Positions 18,003 through 30,053 of a stretch of DNA of 64,000 nt are shown in pieces. The stretch is from Lactobacillus sp. W8174 (GTDB lineage Bacteria; Bacillota; Bacilli; Lactobacillales; Lactobacillaceae). The notes under the pieces were generated by a model that worked only from the letters and a program-made list of their open reading frames with translations, was not told where the DNA came from and did not search any database. The DNA is taken from assembly GCF_016100975.1 (NCBI RefSeq), contig NZ_JACFRN010000005.1:124001-188000 (forward strand). Reading direction: 5' to 3'. The position numbers were made by a program, and so were the translations under genes. The stretch's first letter is position 1; every line of letters begins with the position of its first letter.

Positions 18003-19442
18003 TTAATCCTCCATTCCAGTTGGTGTTTTTTCATAAAATTTATTAGTTCTTTCAATAAAGTCAGCCACTTGGAAAATGCTGCCTTCATCGAATCTTTTGG
18101 CCATAATCTGCAGACCTACAGGCATTCCGTCAACTAAACCAGCTGGAACACTGGCAGCAGGAATTCCAGCTAAATTTGCTGAAATTGTCAAAATATCATT
18201 GTTGTACATTTTGATTGGATCAGAAATTTCACTGCCGATGCCAAAAGCAGGAGTTGTCGTCGTTGGTCCCACAATAACATCATTTTCAGCGAAAATCTGA
18301 TCGAATTCATCACAAATTAACGTTCTCACTTTAGATGCTTGTCTAAAGAAACGATCATACGATCCAGCTGAAAGAGCAAAAGAACCCAGCATAATCCGCC
18401 GCTTAACTTCTTCGCCAAAACCTTCTGAACGAGATTTAACGTAAACATCTAGTAAGTTCATAGTATTTTGAGCACGGTAGCCGTAACGAATACCATCAAA
18501 TCTTTGCAAGTTTGACGAAGCTTCACTTGAAGCAATGATGTAGTAGTCGGGAACTGCATATTTTGTTAAAGGTAAAGATACCTCGGTGATAATAGCACCT
18601 GCTTTTTCCAGAGCATCAATTTGTTCTTGCAGAACAGAACGCATATCGCCATCAACTGCAGCCATATATTCTTTAACAACTGCTACATGCATCCCCTTAA
18701 CATCTTGACCAATATATTTGGTAAAATCGGGAACTGCCCTAGTTGAAAGAGTAGAGTCATGATCGTCACTACCTGCAATAACATTTAAAACTTGAGCCGA
18801 AGTTTTTGCTCGCTTACTCATCACACCGATTTCATCTAATGAAGAAGCAAATGCAATTAAACCCCAACGTGAAACTCGACCATATGTCGGCTTAATACCA
18901 AAAATACCGTTAAATGCAGAAGGCTGTCTGATTGAACCACCAGTATCAGATCCTAACGCTGCTACAACTTGCCCAGAAGCAACAGCAACTGCTGAACCGC
19001 CCGATGAACCGCCCGGTACCTTATCCAGATTCCACGGATTATGGGTGATGCCAAAGTATGAGTGCTCCGTAGAAGAACCCATCGCAAATTCATCCATATT
19101 GGTTTTGCCCACGAAAGTCACTTGTGCTTTTTTCAGCCTTTCGATAACCGTTGCATCATATACTGGAATATAATTGTCCAAAATATGACTGGCAGCTGTT
19201 GTCTTAACACCATCAGTTATAATGTTATCTTTAATAGCAATCGGAATACCAGCAAGTTTATTTTGATCAAAATCAAGATTACTTGCAGGTTTAGCATCTT
19301 CTTGAACAGTAATCCAGGCATTCAACTTATCATCTGTTTTTTTAATATTATCGATTGTATCTTGCGCTAATTTGTCAGCAGACAAAGTTCCTTGGGCAAG
19401 CTTTTCATTTAAAGAGTCAATATCTTCATTTAAATAATTCAT
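18003..19442 (-). CDS. gatA: Asp-tRNA(Asn)/Glu-tRNA(Gln) amidotransferase subunit A
   Basis: This 479-residue amidase has the Ser-cisSer-Lys triad in family spacing: Lys71 (AIKDNI), the first serine of PGGSSGGSA at about 146 and the nucleophile Ser170 (DTGGSIRQP). It releases ammonia from glutamine and channels it to GatB. The start overlaps the gatC stop by one base (TAATG), which implies coupling. Confidence 0.97.
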   Translation of the reverse strand: MNYLNEDIDSLNEKLAQGTLSADKLAQDTIDNIKKTDDKLNAWITVQEDAKPASNLDFDQNKLAGIPIAIKDNIITDGVKTTAASHILDNYIPVYDATVIERLKKAQVTFVGKTNMDEFAMGSSTEHSYFGITHNPWNLDKVPGGSSGGSAVAVASGQVVAALGSDTGGSIRQPSAFNGIFGIKPTYGRVSRWGLIAFASSLDEIGVMSKRAKTSAQVLNVIAGSDDHDSTLSTRAVPDFTKYIGQDVKGMHVAVVKEYMAAVDGDMRSVLQEQIDALEKAGAIITEVSLPLTKYAVPDYYIIASSEASSNLQRFDGIRYGYRAQNTMNLLDVYVKSRSEGFGEEVKRRIMLGSFALSAGSYDRFFRQASKVRTLICDEFDQIFAENDVIVGPTTTTPAFGIGSEISDPIKMYNNDILTISANLAGIPAASVPAGLVDGMPVGLQIMAKRFDEGSIFQVADFIERTNKFYEKTPTGMED

Positions 19443-19744
19443 TACTCGTCCTCATCCTTATTAATAATTACTGGAACCTTAATGAAGCCATTAGCTTGGT
19501 CAGGAACATTTTTCATTAATTCATCTCTGTCTTGCCAGTGTTCAGGCTTATCTTCTCTAAAAACAGTATCACGATCAACAACCTGAACTGTCTCTTTAAC
19601 GCCATCGGTATTAACTTCTGACAATTGATCTGCCATATTAATAATTGAACTCATTTGTTCAGTTACTTTGCTGATATCTTTTTCATCAATTTCAAGTCGC
19701 GACAAAGTCGCAACGTGTTTAATTGTATCTTCTGTAATTTCCAC
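19442..19744 (-). CDS. gatC: Asp-tRNA(Asn)/Glu-tRNA(Gln) amidotransferase subunit C
   Basis: This 100-residue GatC shows the standard VATLSRLEI start region and the FREDKPE motif; it clamps GatA and GatB together. It uses a GTG start, fixed by AAGGAGG 9 bases upstream. It lies 14 bases after camS. Confidence 0.95.
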   Translation of the reverse strand: MEITEDTIKHVATLSRLEIDEKDISKVTEQMSSIINMADQLSEVNTDGVKETVQVVDRDTVFREDKPEHWQDRDELMKNVPDQANGFIKVPVIINKDEDE

Positions 19745-19758
19745 GCAAATATACCTCC

Positions 19759-20898
19759 TTATTCGCCACCATAAATATGGACTTGATAACTACTATCCCC
19801 TGTTTCCTTGGCAACTAAAGCTTGGATGTCATTAACAGAGCCAATTTTAATTTCAATTGGCACGTTATTAGCCAAATACTTCTTTGCAGTTGATAAAACA
19901 AGTCTCGTGAAACTTTGAATTTGCTCATACCCATAAAACTGGGTAGTAATTGAAATATTTTCCTGAGCTAATTTACCATTTTCATATCGTAAAGTTGCCG
20001 TTACACCACTGATATTAGGGAAATAATTTTGAATAGATTCTTTAAAACTATTGAAACTGGAAGCATCACTGCTGTTGATCGCTTTTTTACCACCAACAGT
20101 AGGCAAAACTTCAGATTGAGTATTAATAGTTTTCCATTTAGTTATTTTACTACTATTAGCAACCGCTGTCCCACTCAAAAAGTAAGTTCCAGCAACTAAC
20201 GAATCCTTGCTTTCTTTTGCAAAAAGACCAACAGTGATTGGAATTTTCTTTAACGATTTTTTCTTCCGCAAGCGAGCTACGACTTGCTCAGCTGCTGCTT
20301 GGCCATATTGCTTTTGCTTTGCACGCGATATTTGGGCTTGATATTCAGGACCATCTTTTTTCTTTTGATAGTAATCAATAGAATTAAGAGCAAGACCAAC
20401 GCTAATACCGCCAATATGATAATTCGAACCGGATCCTGTCAAAAAATCTTGTTCAAGTATTTCTTCTATGTAATACGGCTGATAATTTTTCTTAGTTCCA
20501 GCTGCAGGATTCAGACCATTGGGATTTGACTTTGACTTGCGCCCTAACCATTCATTAGCCATGTTGGCAGAAATATACTGACCTTCTTGAAAAACATAAG
20601 AATTGGTTGAATAAACACCCTTAGAAATCTGAACCAAACCTCGTTCTAATTCTCTGGTATCCACAGAATTATCATTATTAGTTGCTGTTAAACCAGATAT
20701 TGGGCTAGTTACATAGTGTCCGTTTTTAAGCAAAACAGTATATCCATTGTTACCAGTATCAGTAGTCTGATAAGTTTTAGAATTGGAATTAGAAGATGTT
20801 TTGGCATTATTCGCCAAGTCAGAATTTTTCAAGTTTCCACAAGCCGTCAAACATAATGATATTCCTAAAAGCGCTAATATATGCAAGTATTTTTTCAC
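19759..20898 (-). CDS. camS: CamS-family sex-pheromone-type lipoprotein
   Basis: The protein has about 379 residues with a signal peptide and lipobox LTAC (lipidated Cys20), an asparagine/serine linker and the CamS domain. CamS lipoproteins contain in their signal peptide the precursor of enterococcal-type peptide pheromones; the role of the mature protein is unclear. An upstream TTG at 20928 keeps the frame open inside ligA, but AAAGGACC 7 bases before the GTG at 20898 and the position of the signal peptide make the GTG the likely start. It sits between ligA and gatC. Confidence 0.9.
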   Translation of the reverse strand: MKKYLHILALLGISLCLTACGNLKNSDLANNAKTSSNSNSKTYQTTDTGNNGYTVLLKNGHYVTSPISGLTATNNDNSVDTRELERGLVQISKGVYSTNSYVFQEGQYISANMANEWLGRKSKSNPNGLNPAAGTKKNYQPYYIEEILEQDFLTGSGSNYHIGGISVGLALNSIDYYQKKKDGPEYQAQISRAKQKQYGQAAAEQVVARLRKKKSLKKIPITVGLFAKESKDSLVAGTYFLSGTAVANSSKITKWKTINTQSEVLPTVGGKKAINSSDASSFNSFKESIQNYFPNISGVTATLRYENGKLAQENISITTQFYGYEQIQSFTRLVLSTAKKYLANNVPIEIKIGSVNDIQALVAKETGDSSYQVHIYGGE

Positions 20899-20911
20899 TT
20901 TAAATGGTCCT

Positions 20912-22966
<2,055 letters not shown>

Positions 22967-22970
22967 TTAA

Positions 22971-25223
22971 TTATACCTTTTTAATTGGTGCAAATGCTGC
23001 TAGAAGCCGCTTAATTCCTTTGCCACTGAATGCAATATCTAGCTCCATGTCTTCGCCTTTACCATTAACCTTAGTTACAACGCCTCTTCCCCAAGACTTA
23101 TGTTCTACTTGATCACCAACATTCCATCCCTTTTTCTCAGCTCCAACTGCACCAGCGGGTTTGATTTTAGGAGTGTAAACCTGTGCACGGGCTCGTTCAT
23201 CGCTATTAGCAAAAGGAACAGTTTGTGTCTGGTAATTGTCATTTGAGAAAGTAATTGGAACTGAATTTTCAATATCCAGATCATCTTGATCAATTTCTTC
23301 CAAAAATCTGGATGGCGGATTATTCTGCATTCGACCATACATCATACGCGAATATGCATTAGTTAAGAATAGTTCGCGCTTAGCTCTGGTAATTCCAACA
23401 TATGCCAATCTACGTTCTTCTTCTAACTGGTCGTCTTCCATTAATGAACGCGATAAAGGAAAAAGTCCATCTTCCATCCCCACTAAAAAGACTACAGGAA
23501 ATTCCAGTCCTTTGGCAGCGTGTAATGTCATTAATGCCACCTGATCATCATTATTAGCTAAATCATCTTGGTCACTTAAAAGAGAAACTTCCGCTAAAAA
23601 GTCACTAAGAGCATTTTCGGTCTCATCACTGTCATCATTTTCTTCGTATTCGTCATCAAAACGTTTCGTAACAGACAAAAATTCATCCAAGTTTTCTAGT
23701 CTGGTTTCAGCTTCAATTGTGTGTTCTGCCTTAAGAGCAGCTGTATAGCCAAAATCCTGCAGTATTTTTTCTGTTAGACCGGTAACGCTATGATCTTTAG
23801 CAAAATTAATCGCATCGCGTAGTTTAGCGCCAAAATCACTCAGTTTGGCCGCTGCCCGAGCAGTAACGCCCGACATATTAAGGTGATCAAAAGCTCCTAG
23901 AATCGACAAATTATTTTCACGGGCAAAATCTAGAAAACGTCTGACACTAACTGGTCCAATACCACGTTTAGGGGTGTTAATAATGCGGTTAAAACTCATT
24001 GAATCGCTCGGATTAGCAACCAATTTTAGATAAGCCATAACATCCATGATTTCTTTTCTGTCATAGAACTTATGACCACCGACTATTTGGTAAGGCACGT
24101 TTGACTTTACGAATGACTCTTCGACCGTACGAGACTGGGCATTAGTACGATATAATACCGCAAAATCATGATAAGAGCGTCTTTTTTCTTTTACCTCTTC
24201 TTGAATTTTAGAAATAATAAAGTGAGCTTCATCATCGCCACTTTGGGCACGATAATAAGTTACTTTTGCTCCTTCACCTTGGTCAGTCCATAATTTTTTT
24301 GCCTTACGGTTGCTATTATTCGTAATTACTGCATTAGCAGCTGCCAAAATATGACCAGTTGAACGGTAATTTTGCTCCAGTTTAACGGTTTGAACACCTG
24401 CATCATGATAATCTTTTTCAAAATTCATGATATTTTCCATATTAGCACCGCGCCAGCCATAGATAGACTGATCCGCGTCTCCCACAACGCAAATATTTTT
24501 ATATTGTGCAGCTAATGCATGACACAATTCATATTGTGCCTGGTTGGTATCCTGGTATTCATCAACTAGCAAATAGCGAAACTTATTTTGATAATAATGC
24601 AAAACAGTAGGATCAGTTTTAAACAGAACTAAGGTTTGCATGATCAAATCATCAAAATCCATAATTTGATCATTCTTTAAGCGTTTTTGATATTCCTGAT
24701 AAACTTGGGCAGTTACTTTTTCAAAAGGTGAAGAAGCGCTGGCAGAATATGCATCTGGAGTAAGTAAATCGTTTTTGCCATTAGAAATAGCAGATAAAAT
24801 CCTGCGTGGTTCGTACATTTTAGGATTAATATTTTGTTCTTTTTGAATATGCTTAATTAAAGTAAGCTGTTCCGCCGAATCAGCAATAGAAAAATTACTG
24901 GTATAACCAATTTTTTCTGCATCTCGCCTTAATATTCGCACACAAAGAGCGTGAAAGGTAGACATCCAGATACTGTCAGCCTGTTGTCCCAATAATTTAT
25001 GCTCACGCTCTCTCATTTCAGTGGCAGCCTTATTGGTAAAAGTGATAGCCAAAATATTCCACGGCGCAATTCCTTTTTCAGCAACAAGGTAAGCAATTCT
25101 TCTGGTTAAAACGGAAGTTTTCCCTGAACCTGCTCCTGCAACAACTAATAATGGTCCTTCAGTAATCTGCACTGCCTTTTTTTGCTGTGGATTTAAACCC
25201 GCTAAAATTGATTCTGCGCTCAT
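22971..25223 (-). CDS. pcrA: ATP-dependent DNA helicase PcrA
   Basis: This 750-residue UvrD/PcrA helicase shows Walker A AGAGSGKT (29-36), LLVDEYQDTN, VVGDADQSIYGWRGA, LEQNYRS, LMTLHAAKGLEF and YVGITRAKR. The C-terminal region ends with a Tudor-like WNVGDQVEHKSWGRGVV domain that binds RNA polymerase in B. subtilis PcrA. The frame opens with a GTG at 25238, but GGGGTG places the ribosome on the ATG at 25223. It leads the pcrA-ligA-camS-gatCAB-dagK unit. Confidence 0.97.
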   Translation of the reverse strand: MSAESILAGLNPQQKKAVQITEGPLLVVAGAGSGKTSVLTRRIAYLVAEKGIAPWNILAITFTNKAATEMREREHKLLGQQADSIWMSTFHALCVRILRRDAEKIGYTSNFSIADSAEQLTLIKHIQKEQNINPKMYEPRRILSAISNGKNDLLTPDAYSASASSPFEKVTAQVYQEYQKRLKNDQIMDFDDLIMQTLVLFKTDPTVLHYYQNKFRYLLVDEYQDTNQAQYELCHALAAQYKNICVVGDADQSIYGWRGANMENIMNFEKDYHDAGVQTVKLEQNYRSTGHILAAANAVITNNSNRKAKKLWTDQGEGAKVTYYRAQSGDDEAHFIISKIQEEVKEKRRSYHDFAVLYRTNAQSRTVEESFVKSNVPYQIVGGHKFYDRKEIMDVMAYLKLVANPSDSMSFNRIINTPKRGIGPVSVRRFLDFARENNLSILGAFDHLNMSGVTARAAAKLSDFGAKLRDAINFAKDHSVTGLTEKILQDFGYTAALKAEHTIEAETRLENLDEFLSVTKRFDDEYEENDDSDETENALSDFLAEVSLLSDQDDLANNDDQVALMTLHAAKGLEFPVVFLVGMEDGLFPLSRSLMEDDQLEEERRLAYVGITRAKRELFLTNAYSRMMYGRMQNNPPSRFLEEIDQDDLDIENSVPITFSNDNYQTQTVPFANSDERARAQVYTPKIKPAGAVGAEKKGWNVGDQVEHKSWGRGVVTKVNGKGEDMELDIAFSGKGIKRLLAAFAPIKKV

Positions 25224-25303
25224 TTTGAATTCTTTCACCCCAAAAATTTTTTAACTATTCTATTGTACCAAAAATCATGACCATATTTTGAGTTGATTGC
25301 ATT

Positions 25304-25951
25304 CTATTTATCAAAACGTGCAAGATCGTATTCTTCGATTAACTTAATTAATTTGTCAGCATAATTGGGGTCTGTTGCGTAACCGTCTTTAACTAAAGCA
25401 CGAGCCTGCGTTTGATAGTTCTTAGCAGCCAGAACGTGACGATATTGTTTTGCATCCCAAGTTGTCCCCTTCTGGAATAGCCTGGCATGAGCCCTTATAG
25501 AAGCTTCATAGGAATCATAGATTTGAAAACGAGCTTTAACAACTACCCATTTGCCTTTTTCAAACTCTTTGGTTTTTAGTACTGCCGAAGTATTAGGATT
25601 ATTTCCTTTGACGCCAAATAGGTTATTGTATTTTTGTGAAAGATCGCTTTTGCCATAATCACTTTCAAGGCAGGCCTGAGCAATCGTGATGCTTGGCAAG
25701 AGATCGAAGGATTTATCTACTTCTTTAGCTATGGGACCTATTTCTCTGATAAAAGCTTTATGTTGCCTGATGATCTTCTGCCTGGCCTGTTCTCGAGCAA
25801 GCTGCTCCTGTCTAATCTGCTCTGATTGAATTGCCTGTCTGCGATAATAACGAAAAGTTGCAAAAGCAATAATCAATAAAAATAGAATTATAAATGTTCG
25901 AATGATGATCGCTGTATTAGATAATTTTTTGCTTTTTCGTTTTCTCGCCAT
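25304..25951 (-). CDS. Membrane-anchored N-acetylglucosaminidase (GH73)
   Basis: This 215-residue protein has a basic N-terminus, one membrane segment (about 13-33), a Gln/Arg-rich coiled linker and a GH73 domain. The catalytic Glu lies in AQACLESDYGKS (about Glu96), and NLFGVKG, KARFQIYDSYEASI and KDGYATDPNYADKL are family landmarks. It likely trims peptidoglycan at the outer face of the membrane. There are no LysM or SLAP repeats. It stands alone between pcrA and the tRNA. Confidence 0.9.
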   Translation of the reverse strand: MARKRKSKKLSNTAIIIRTFIILFLLIIAFATFRYYRRQAIQSEQIRQEQLAREQARQKIIRQHKAFIREIGPIAKEVDKSFDLLPSITIAQACLESDYGKSDLSQKYNNLFGVKGNNPNTSAVLKTKEFEKGKWVVVKARFQIYDSYEASIRAHARLFQKGTTWDAKQYRHVLAAKNYQTQARALVKDGYATDPNYADKLIKLIEEYDLARFDK

Positions 25952-26084
25952 TTGTTTTCCCTTGCTTTAAAAATCTCCTCTTAAGTATAACCTCTCTTGA
26001 GTATAAATTATGCAATGTAATTAATTTTTAAAATAAAAGTAGTAAGCTAACATGACAATTTTGCTCATATATAATTAAGTATAC

Positions 26085-26115
26085 AAAAAAAATGGAGCCA
26101 AAGCTCCATTAAAAA
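26085..26115 (-). terminator. Terminator of tRNA-Leu
   Basis: The stem AATGGAGC-CAAA-GCTCCATT is followed on the minus strand by a run of eight T. Confidence 0.9.
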
Positions 26116-26116
26116 A

Positions 26117-26202
26117 TGCGGGCAAGAAGACTCGAACTTCCACGATCTAAAAGCGATCACAAGATCCTTAGTCTTGCGCGTCTGCCATTCCGCCATGCCC
26201 GC
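26117..26202 (-). tRNA. tRNA-Leu (anticodon AAG)
   Basis: The minus strand folds as an 86-base class II tRNA. It has a 7-bp acceptor stem GCGGGCA/TGCCCGC, an anticodon arm CAAGA-CTAAGGA-TCTTG giving AAG, a long variable arm (GATCGCTTTTAGATC) as in leucine tRNAs, and a T arm with GTTCGAGTC. CCA is not encoded. A-34 of AAG is presumably modified to inosine or reads CUN by superwobble. Confidence 0.95.
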
Positions 26203-26214
26203 AACACATTCAAT

Positions 26215-26243
26215 ACTATAACCCAAAATTAAATTTAACACAA
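26215..26243 (-). promoter_or_regulatory. Promoter of tRNA-Leu
   Basis: TTGTGT (26238-26243), a 17-base spacer and TATAGT (26215-26220) place the start a few bases before the tRNA 5' end. Confidence 0.75.
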
Positions 26244-26274
26244 GACTTTTCTTACTCATTTTAGCTAAAAAGCT

Positions 26275-28026
26275 TTAATCGACCATTTGCTCATTTACAT
26301 ACTTGGCATACAAACTGTGATTTTGCATTAATTCGTGGTGAGTACCATGACCTGTAATTTTACCGTTCTCTACAAAATAAATTTGATCAGCATTAACTAT
26401 CGTAGCCAGGCGGTGTGCGATAACCAATGTGGTTCTATTGACCATTAGTTTATCAAGAGCCTGTTGCACTTTTCCCTCGGATTCCGAGTCCAGACTTGCC
26501 GTTGCTTCGTCCAGCATCAAAATTTTAGGATTACGCAAAAAAGCTCGGGCAATAGCTAAACGTTGTTTCTGACCACCAGATAGTTTAATTCCCCGTTCAC
26601 CAATTTCAGTTTCCATTTGATCAGGAAATTCACGCACAAATTGATCGGCATAAGCCAATGCAAGCCCGTGCCAGAGATCATCGTCAGTCATATCTCTGGT
26701 TAAACCGTAAACCAAATTTTGCCGGATCGTTCCGGAAAAAATAGCACTGTTCTGAGAAACATAGCCTATTTGGGAGCGCCAATTTGCCAGGTCAATATCT
26801 TGAATATCTTCATCCCCAATAGTGAATTTGCCACTTTCAGGCTGATAAAAGCGTTCTAATAAGGCAAAAATGGTAGATTTGCCGCCACCACTAGGTCCCA
26901 CAAAGGCAATTACAGAGTTGGGTTTTGAAACAAATGAAATAGATTGTAAAACGGGTTCATTTTTAACATAGTTAAAGCTAACGTTTTGTGCTGTCAACGT
27001 TTTATTACTCAAATCAAAAGTATGATGACTTAAATTCTTTTCAGGTTCAATTTGTAAAATTGCTTGTATGCGTTCAGTTGAACCCAAGGCTTTTTGTATC
27101 TGTGAAAAGAAAGTTGCAAAATTAGCAACTGGTGCAATCACGTTAAACAGATATAGTAAGAATGCTACAAGAGAACCACTGGTCAAAGAACCCTGACCTA
27201 CGCGAATAATACCAAATGCCAGAATGCCTGCAAAAGCCGCCATCATCAAAGTCATGATAATCGGCTGCAAAATAGCTTCAACCCGAGCGTCCAATACGCC
27301 AATAGTAAAAATCTTCTTGATCCTGTGGTTACCCGATTCTTGTTCATACTGTTCGCCATTACTGGATTTAATTAAACGTACCTCAGACAATTTTTCACTG
27401 ACATCACCGTTAAATTTAGCTGTTTCTGACTGCAATTTGCGACCAAGTCTCACCATAATGCGACCAATTGGCAATAAAATTACTACCACAATAGGGATTA
27501 CGGTAAACATTAAGGTGGCCATTTGCCAATCCATCACAAATAAGATGATTAATGAGAAAAATAGTTGTATTGCCCCAGTAATAAAGTTAGGAAATTGAGA
27601 AGCCAGCAAATCTTTAATAATTCCCGTATCATTAACCAAACGAGAACTGCTTTCACCTACTTTAGTAACATCAAAATAACTTACAGGCAGCTTTAAAAGA
27701 TGACCCCACAGGCGTTCGCGCAGACTTTTAACAACGCTTTCACCAAAATAGCGCAAAACAAATCCGCCCACTGTTCCTAAAATTAATTGAAGGACAAAAA
27801 CAATGATAATAATAATTAAGCTCGAATAATTAAAATCATCCCACTTGCTAGTATCTACTAATTCTCTGGTTAACAATGGTAAAGCCAAATTTGCTACACT
27901 TGTGATCAGACTGAGAAACAGCCCTAATGCAAATAACGATTTTTTAACATTCAAACTTTTTAACAAGTTTAAAAAATCACTGAATTTAACACTTTGTGTT
28001 TTATCTTTAAGTGACTTGAATGCCAT
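26275..28026 (-). CDS. Multidrug-type ABC exporter half-transporter (BmrA/LmrA-like)
   Basis: This 583-residue fusion has six membrane segments (about 30-310) followed by an ATPase: Walker A GPSGGGKST, Q-loop YVSQNSAIF, signature LSGGQKQ, Walker B ILMLDEATAS and the IAHRLATI switch. It should act as a homodimer exporting drugs or lipids, all catalytic residues being present. A MarR gene with two operators lies directly upstream on the same strand, so substrate-induced expression is likely. A hairpin between the two genes would reduce read-through. Confidence 0.92.
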   Translation of the reverse strand: MAFKSLKDKTQSVKFSDFLNLLKSLNVKKSLFALGLFLSLITSVANLALPLLTRELVDTSKWDDFNYSSLIIIIIVFVLQLILGTVGGFVLRYFGESVVKSLRERLWGHLLKLPVSYFDVTKVGESSSRLVNDTGIIKDLLASQFPNFITGAIQLFFSLIILFVMDWQMATLMFTVIPIVVVILLPIGRIMVRLGRKLQSETAKFNGDVSEKLSEVRLIKSSNGEQYEQESGNHRIKKIFTIGVLDARVEAILQPIIMTLMMAAFAGILAFGIIRVGQGSLTSGSLVAFLLYLFNVIAPVANFATFFSQIQKALGSTERIQAILQIEPEKNLSHHTFDLSNKTLTAQNVSFNYVKNEPVLQSISFVSKPNSVIAFVGPSGGGKSTIFALLERFYQPESGKFTIGDEDIQDIDLANWRSQIGYVSQNSAIFSGTIRQNLVYGLTRDMTDDDLWHGLALAYADQFVREFPDQMETEIGERGIKLSGGQKQRLAIARAFLRNPKILMLDEATASLDSESEGKVQQALDKLMVNRTTLVIAHRLATIVNADQIYFVENGKITGHGTHHELMQNHSLYAKYVNEQMVD

Positions 28027-28059
28027 AAAAGATACCGGCTTTCCTTAGTTAGACTAAAT

Positions 28060-28092
28060 AAAAGAGTTTTTCAATAATTGAAAAGCTCTTTA
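28060..28092 (-). terminator. Hairpin between marR-like gene and ABC exporter
   Basis: AAAGAG-TTTTTCAAT-A-ATTGAAAAG-CTCTTT forms a long stem with adjoining T/A-rich runs. It can end the MarR message while letting part of the transcription continue into the exporter. Confidence 0.75.
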
Positions 28093-28105
28093 TTTATCTT
28101 GCTAA

Positions 28106-28786
28106 TTATAATTCTTCATTTTCATTATGCCAGAATTTGCGCCAAAAGTCCCGATCATATTTATGCATCTTATCATAATTATAACAATTTTTGGTAAAGT
28201 CACGTGGTTCAAAGTCATGATGGCAGTGATGCTTCCTATACATGTGGCGGCACATGTCTCGCATATCAGACCTGGAGAAGTCATGGTCTGCAGCATATTT
28301 GCGCCATTTTTTAATCCTTTCCATACGGTAGGCAGGATCAACAAAATCAGTGGCTTTTTCCTTAAAATCTTCATCCCAGCCAGCAGCAATTTTTTGCAAA
28401 TATTGACCAAATTGCTCCTGCTCTTGCGCAGTCAAACCGGCAAAGAAAGGCTCGGTATCTTGCTTGTCTTTTAATTCAGCCAGCTTGGCAGCCTTTTCTT
28501 TCCCAGTTGCTGTTAGATAAACACGTTTAACACGTTTGTCCTGCTCATCAACTTCACGTGAGATATCACCTTTTAGTTCCATTTTTTTCAATAATTCAGC
28601 TAAAGAACCAGGTTTCAAAGCCAAAATTTCAGCTAAATAATTTTGGGTTAAACCGTCTTCAAGTTTTAAAACAGCCAATACCCGTTTTTGTCCCGATATC
28701 GGTTCTTTGTTTTGAAACATATAATAACGACTAGCCCGCAAAATAAAATGAAGTTGTTTCATTAGTTGATCACTTGTTTGACTCAT
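28106..28786 (-). CDS. MarR-family repressor with His-rich C-terminal extension
   Basis: This 226-residue protein carries a MarR winged helix (about 10-140; GLTQNYLAEILALKPGSLAELLKKMELKGDI recognition region, DKRVKRVYLT wing). About 80 further residues are unusually rich in His, Asp, Tyr, Arg and Met (MCRHMYRKHHCHHDFE). Typical MarR proteins end near 150 residues, so this tail is extra; it may bind metal, but that is inference. Two palindromes at its own promoter and the adjacent exporter gene fit a self-regulated efflux operon. Confidence 0.88.
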   Translation of the reverse strand: MSQTSDQLMKQLHFILRASRYYMFQNKEPISGQKRVLAVLKLEDGLTQNYLAEILALKPGSLAELLKKMELKGDISREVDEQDKRVKRVYLTATGKEKAAKLAELKDKQDTEPFFAGLTAQEQEQFGQYLQKIAAGWDEDFKEKATDFVDPAYRMERIKKWRKYAADHDFSRSDMRDMCRHMYRKHHCHHDFEPRDFTKNCYNYDKMHKYDRDFWRKFWHNENEEL

Positions 28787-28814
28787 AATTAAGCTCCTTT
28801 TATGTAATAAAAAG

Positions 28815-28826
28815 TTAGGTACCTAA
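28815..28826. promoter_or_regulatory. MarR operator, proximal copy
   Basis: A perfect 12-base palindrome, TTAGGTACCTAA, lies 29 bases before the MarR start codon and downstream of the -10. Confidence 0.85.
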
Positions 28827-28842
28827 TATAATTTACAATTAA

Positions 28843-28872
28843 ATTATAGTTTGGTACCTAACAGTTTGTCAA
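28843..28872 (-). promoter_or_regulatory. Promoter of the marR-exporter unit
   Basis: TTGACA (28867-28872) and TATAAT (28843-28848) match consensus exactly, with an 18-base spacer. The second operator lies inside the spacer, so repressor binding would block polymerase. Confidence 0.88.
28850..28861. promoter_or_regulatory. MarR operator, promoter-spacer copy
   Basis: TTTGGTACCTAA differs from the proximal palindrome by one base. The two centres are 35 bases apart. Confidence 0.85.
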
Positions 28873-28895
28873 ACAAAAATGTTTAATTTTTTTAT

Positions 28896-29372
28896 TCATC
28901 CATAGTCAACCAGTTTTAATTTACCTTTACAATGACCACACGCATATCGTCGTAAATTTAGCCGGCGAACTCGCCAATACTTTTGTCCGCAAACTGTGCA
29001 AATGTATAAGTACTTTGCTTTTCTTTTGCGTCTGAGACCAATATCCGGGGCATACCTTGAACCACCAACTTTATTAAGTAAAACTTTAAAATCATGGTCT
29101 TGATGACGATATCCTCTGTGATTTAAATGTAAGTGGTAATGCGTCAATTCGTGCTTAATTATGCCAATCAATTCTTGATAATATTGCGGCACTAAAAAAT
29201 GCGCATTAATTTCAATGTGGTGATCATCTAAATGATACCGACCACCAGTTGTTGTCATGCGCTTATTAATTTTTACTTGGTGCTTAAACTGTCTGCCAAA
29301 AGATGTGCGCGAGATATTTTCCACCAATTTTTGCAACTCTTCTTCCGTCATGTTACCTGAAAAGTTTGGCAT
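28896..29372 (-). CDS. SprT-like zinc-metalloprotease-domain protein
   Basis: This 158-residue protein has the SprT HExxH motif (HELTH, 74-78) with a third ligand region HRGYRHQDHDF, and a C-terminal zinc ribbon (CTVC...CGHC). This is the Firmicute SprL/YdcK type; eukaryotic SPRTN relatives cut DNA-protein crosslinks, but the bacterial substrate is unknown. The start has GAGG 10 bases upstream and overlaps the end of the GT32 gene by 20 bases. Confidence 0.88.
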   Translation of the reverse strand: MPNFSGNMTEEELQKLVENISRTSFGRQFKHQVKINKRMTTTGGRYHLDDHHIEINAHFLVPQYYQELIGIIKHELTHYHLHLNHRGYRHQDHDFKVLLNKVGGSRYAPDIGLRRKRKAKYLYICTVCGQKYWRVRRLNLRRYACGHCKGKLKLVDYG

Positions 29373-30051
29373 AAAGAGCTGCCTCTTTTTTTGTTTTAAT
29401 CCTGACTTTAAGAGCTGTAACTAATTTTCTTTTTAATGGTTTAGCACCTTCCATCCACGTACCGGTAAATACGTGGATTGTCTTTGATTGTGCTGACGGA
29501 TTACAAAGAACGCCATCCGGATAAACGTGTAAACCGGTCTGCAATTGCTGTTCTTTGTTATTGGGCTGAGCATGATACTTGTTTTTTAAAATGTCAGACA
29601 CCGATACAGTATTGACTCCCGCCAATTGGTCCTGCTTATCAAATGTAAAATCACGGTCATCATAATAAGAAAGCATGTCCTTAATTAATGGATGACCTTT
29701 TTCGGCGCCAAATACTGCTGTAAAGGGATTCTCCTTATTTTCAAAACCGACAAAAGCTCTATTACCTAATAAATCATGCAAATTGTCCAAGACTAAAACG
29801 TCAGTATCCATATAAATGCCGCCCATTTCATAGACAGCTTTAGCCCGGATATAATCGGAAACAAATGCCCATTTTTTAGCTTGATAAGCCTGCTCAACAT
29901 ATTTATTTTCGTGGATATCAAAATTTTGTTCGTTCCATTCGATTATTTGGTAGTCTTGCAAATGCTTTGTCCAAGTTTTCATGCAACGCTGAATGTTTTT
30001 AGGCTTAGGGTTGCCCCCCACCCATACATAGTGAATTATTTTGGGAATCAT
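29353..30051 (-). CDS. GT32-type glycosyltransferase (capsular polysaccharide synthesis)
   Basis: This 232-residue protein has the GT32 sugar-transfer signature: IPKIIHYVWVGG at the start, the YIRAKAVYEMGGIYMDTDV region with DxD (82-84), and an HVFTGTW end. These enzymes add hexoses to cell-surface glycans. It sits two bases after the flippase and last but one in a surface-polymer group, so it probably decorates the glycan that the flippase moves. The donor sugar cannot be read. Confidence 0.88.
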   Translation of the reverse strand: MIPKIIHYVWVGGNPKPKNIQRCMKTWTKHLQDYQIIEWNEQNFDIHENKYVEQAYQAKKWAFVSDYIRAKAVYEMGGIYMDTDVLVLDNLHDLLGNRAFVGFENKENPFTAVFGAEKGHPLIKDMLSYYDDRDFTFDKQDQLAGVNTVSVSDILKNKYHAQPNNKEQQLQTGLHVYPDGVLCNPSAQSKTIHVFTGTWMEGAKPLKRKLVTALKVRIKTKKEAALYAKLFR

Positions 30052-30053
30052 AT

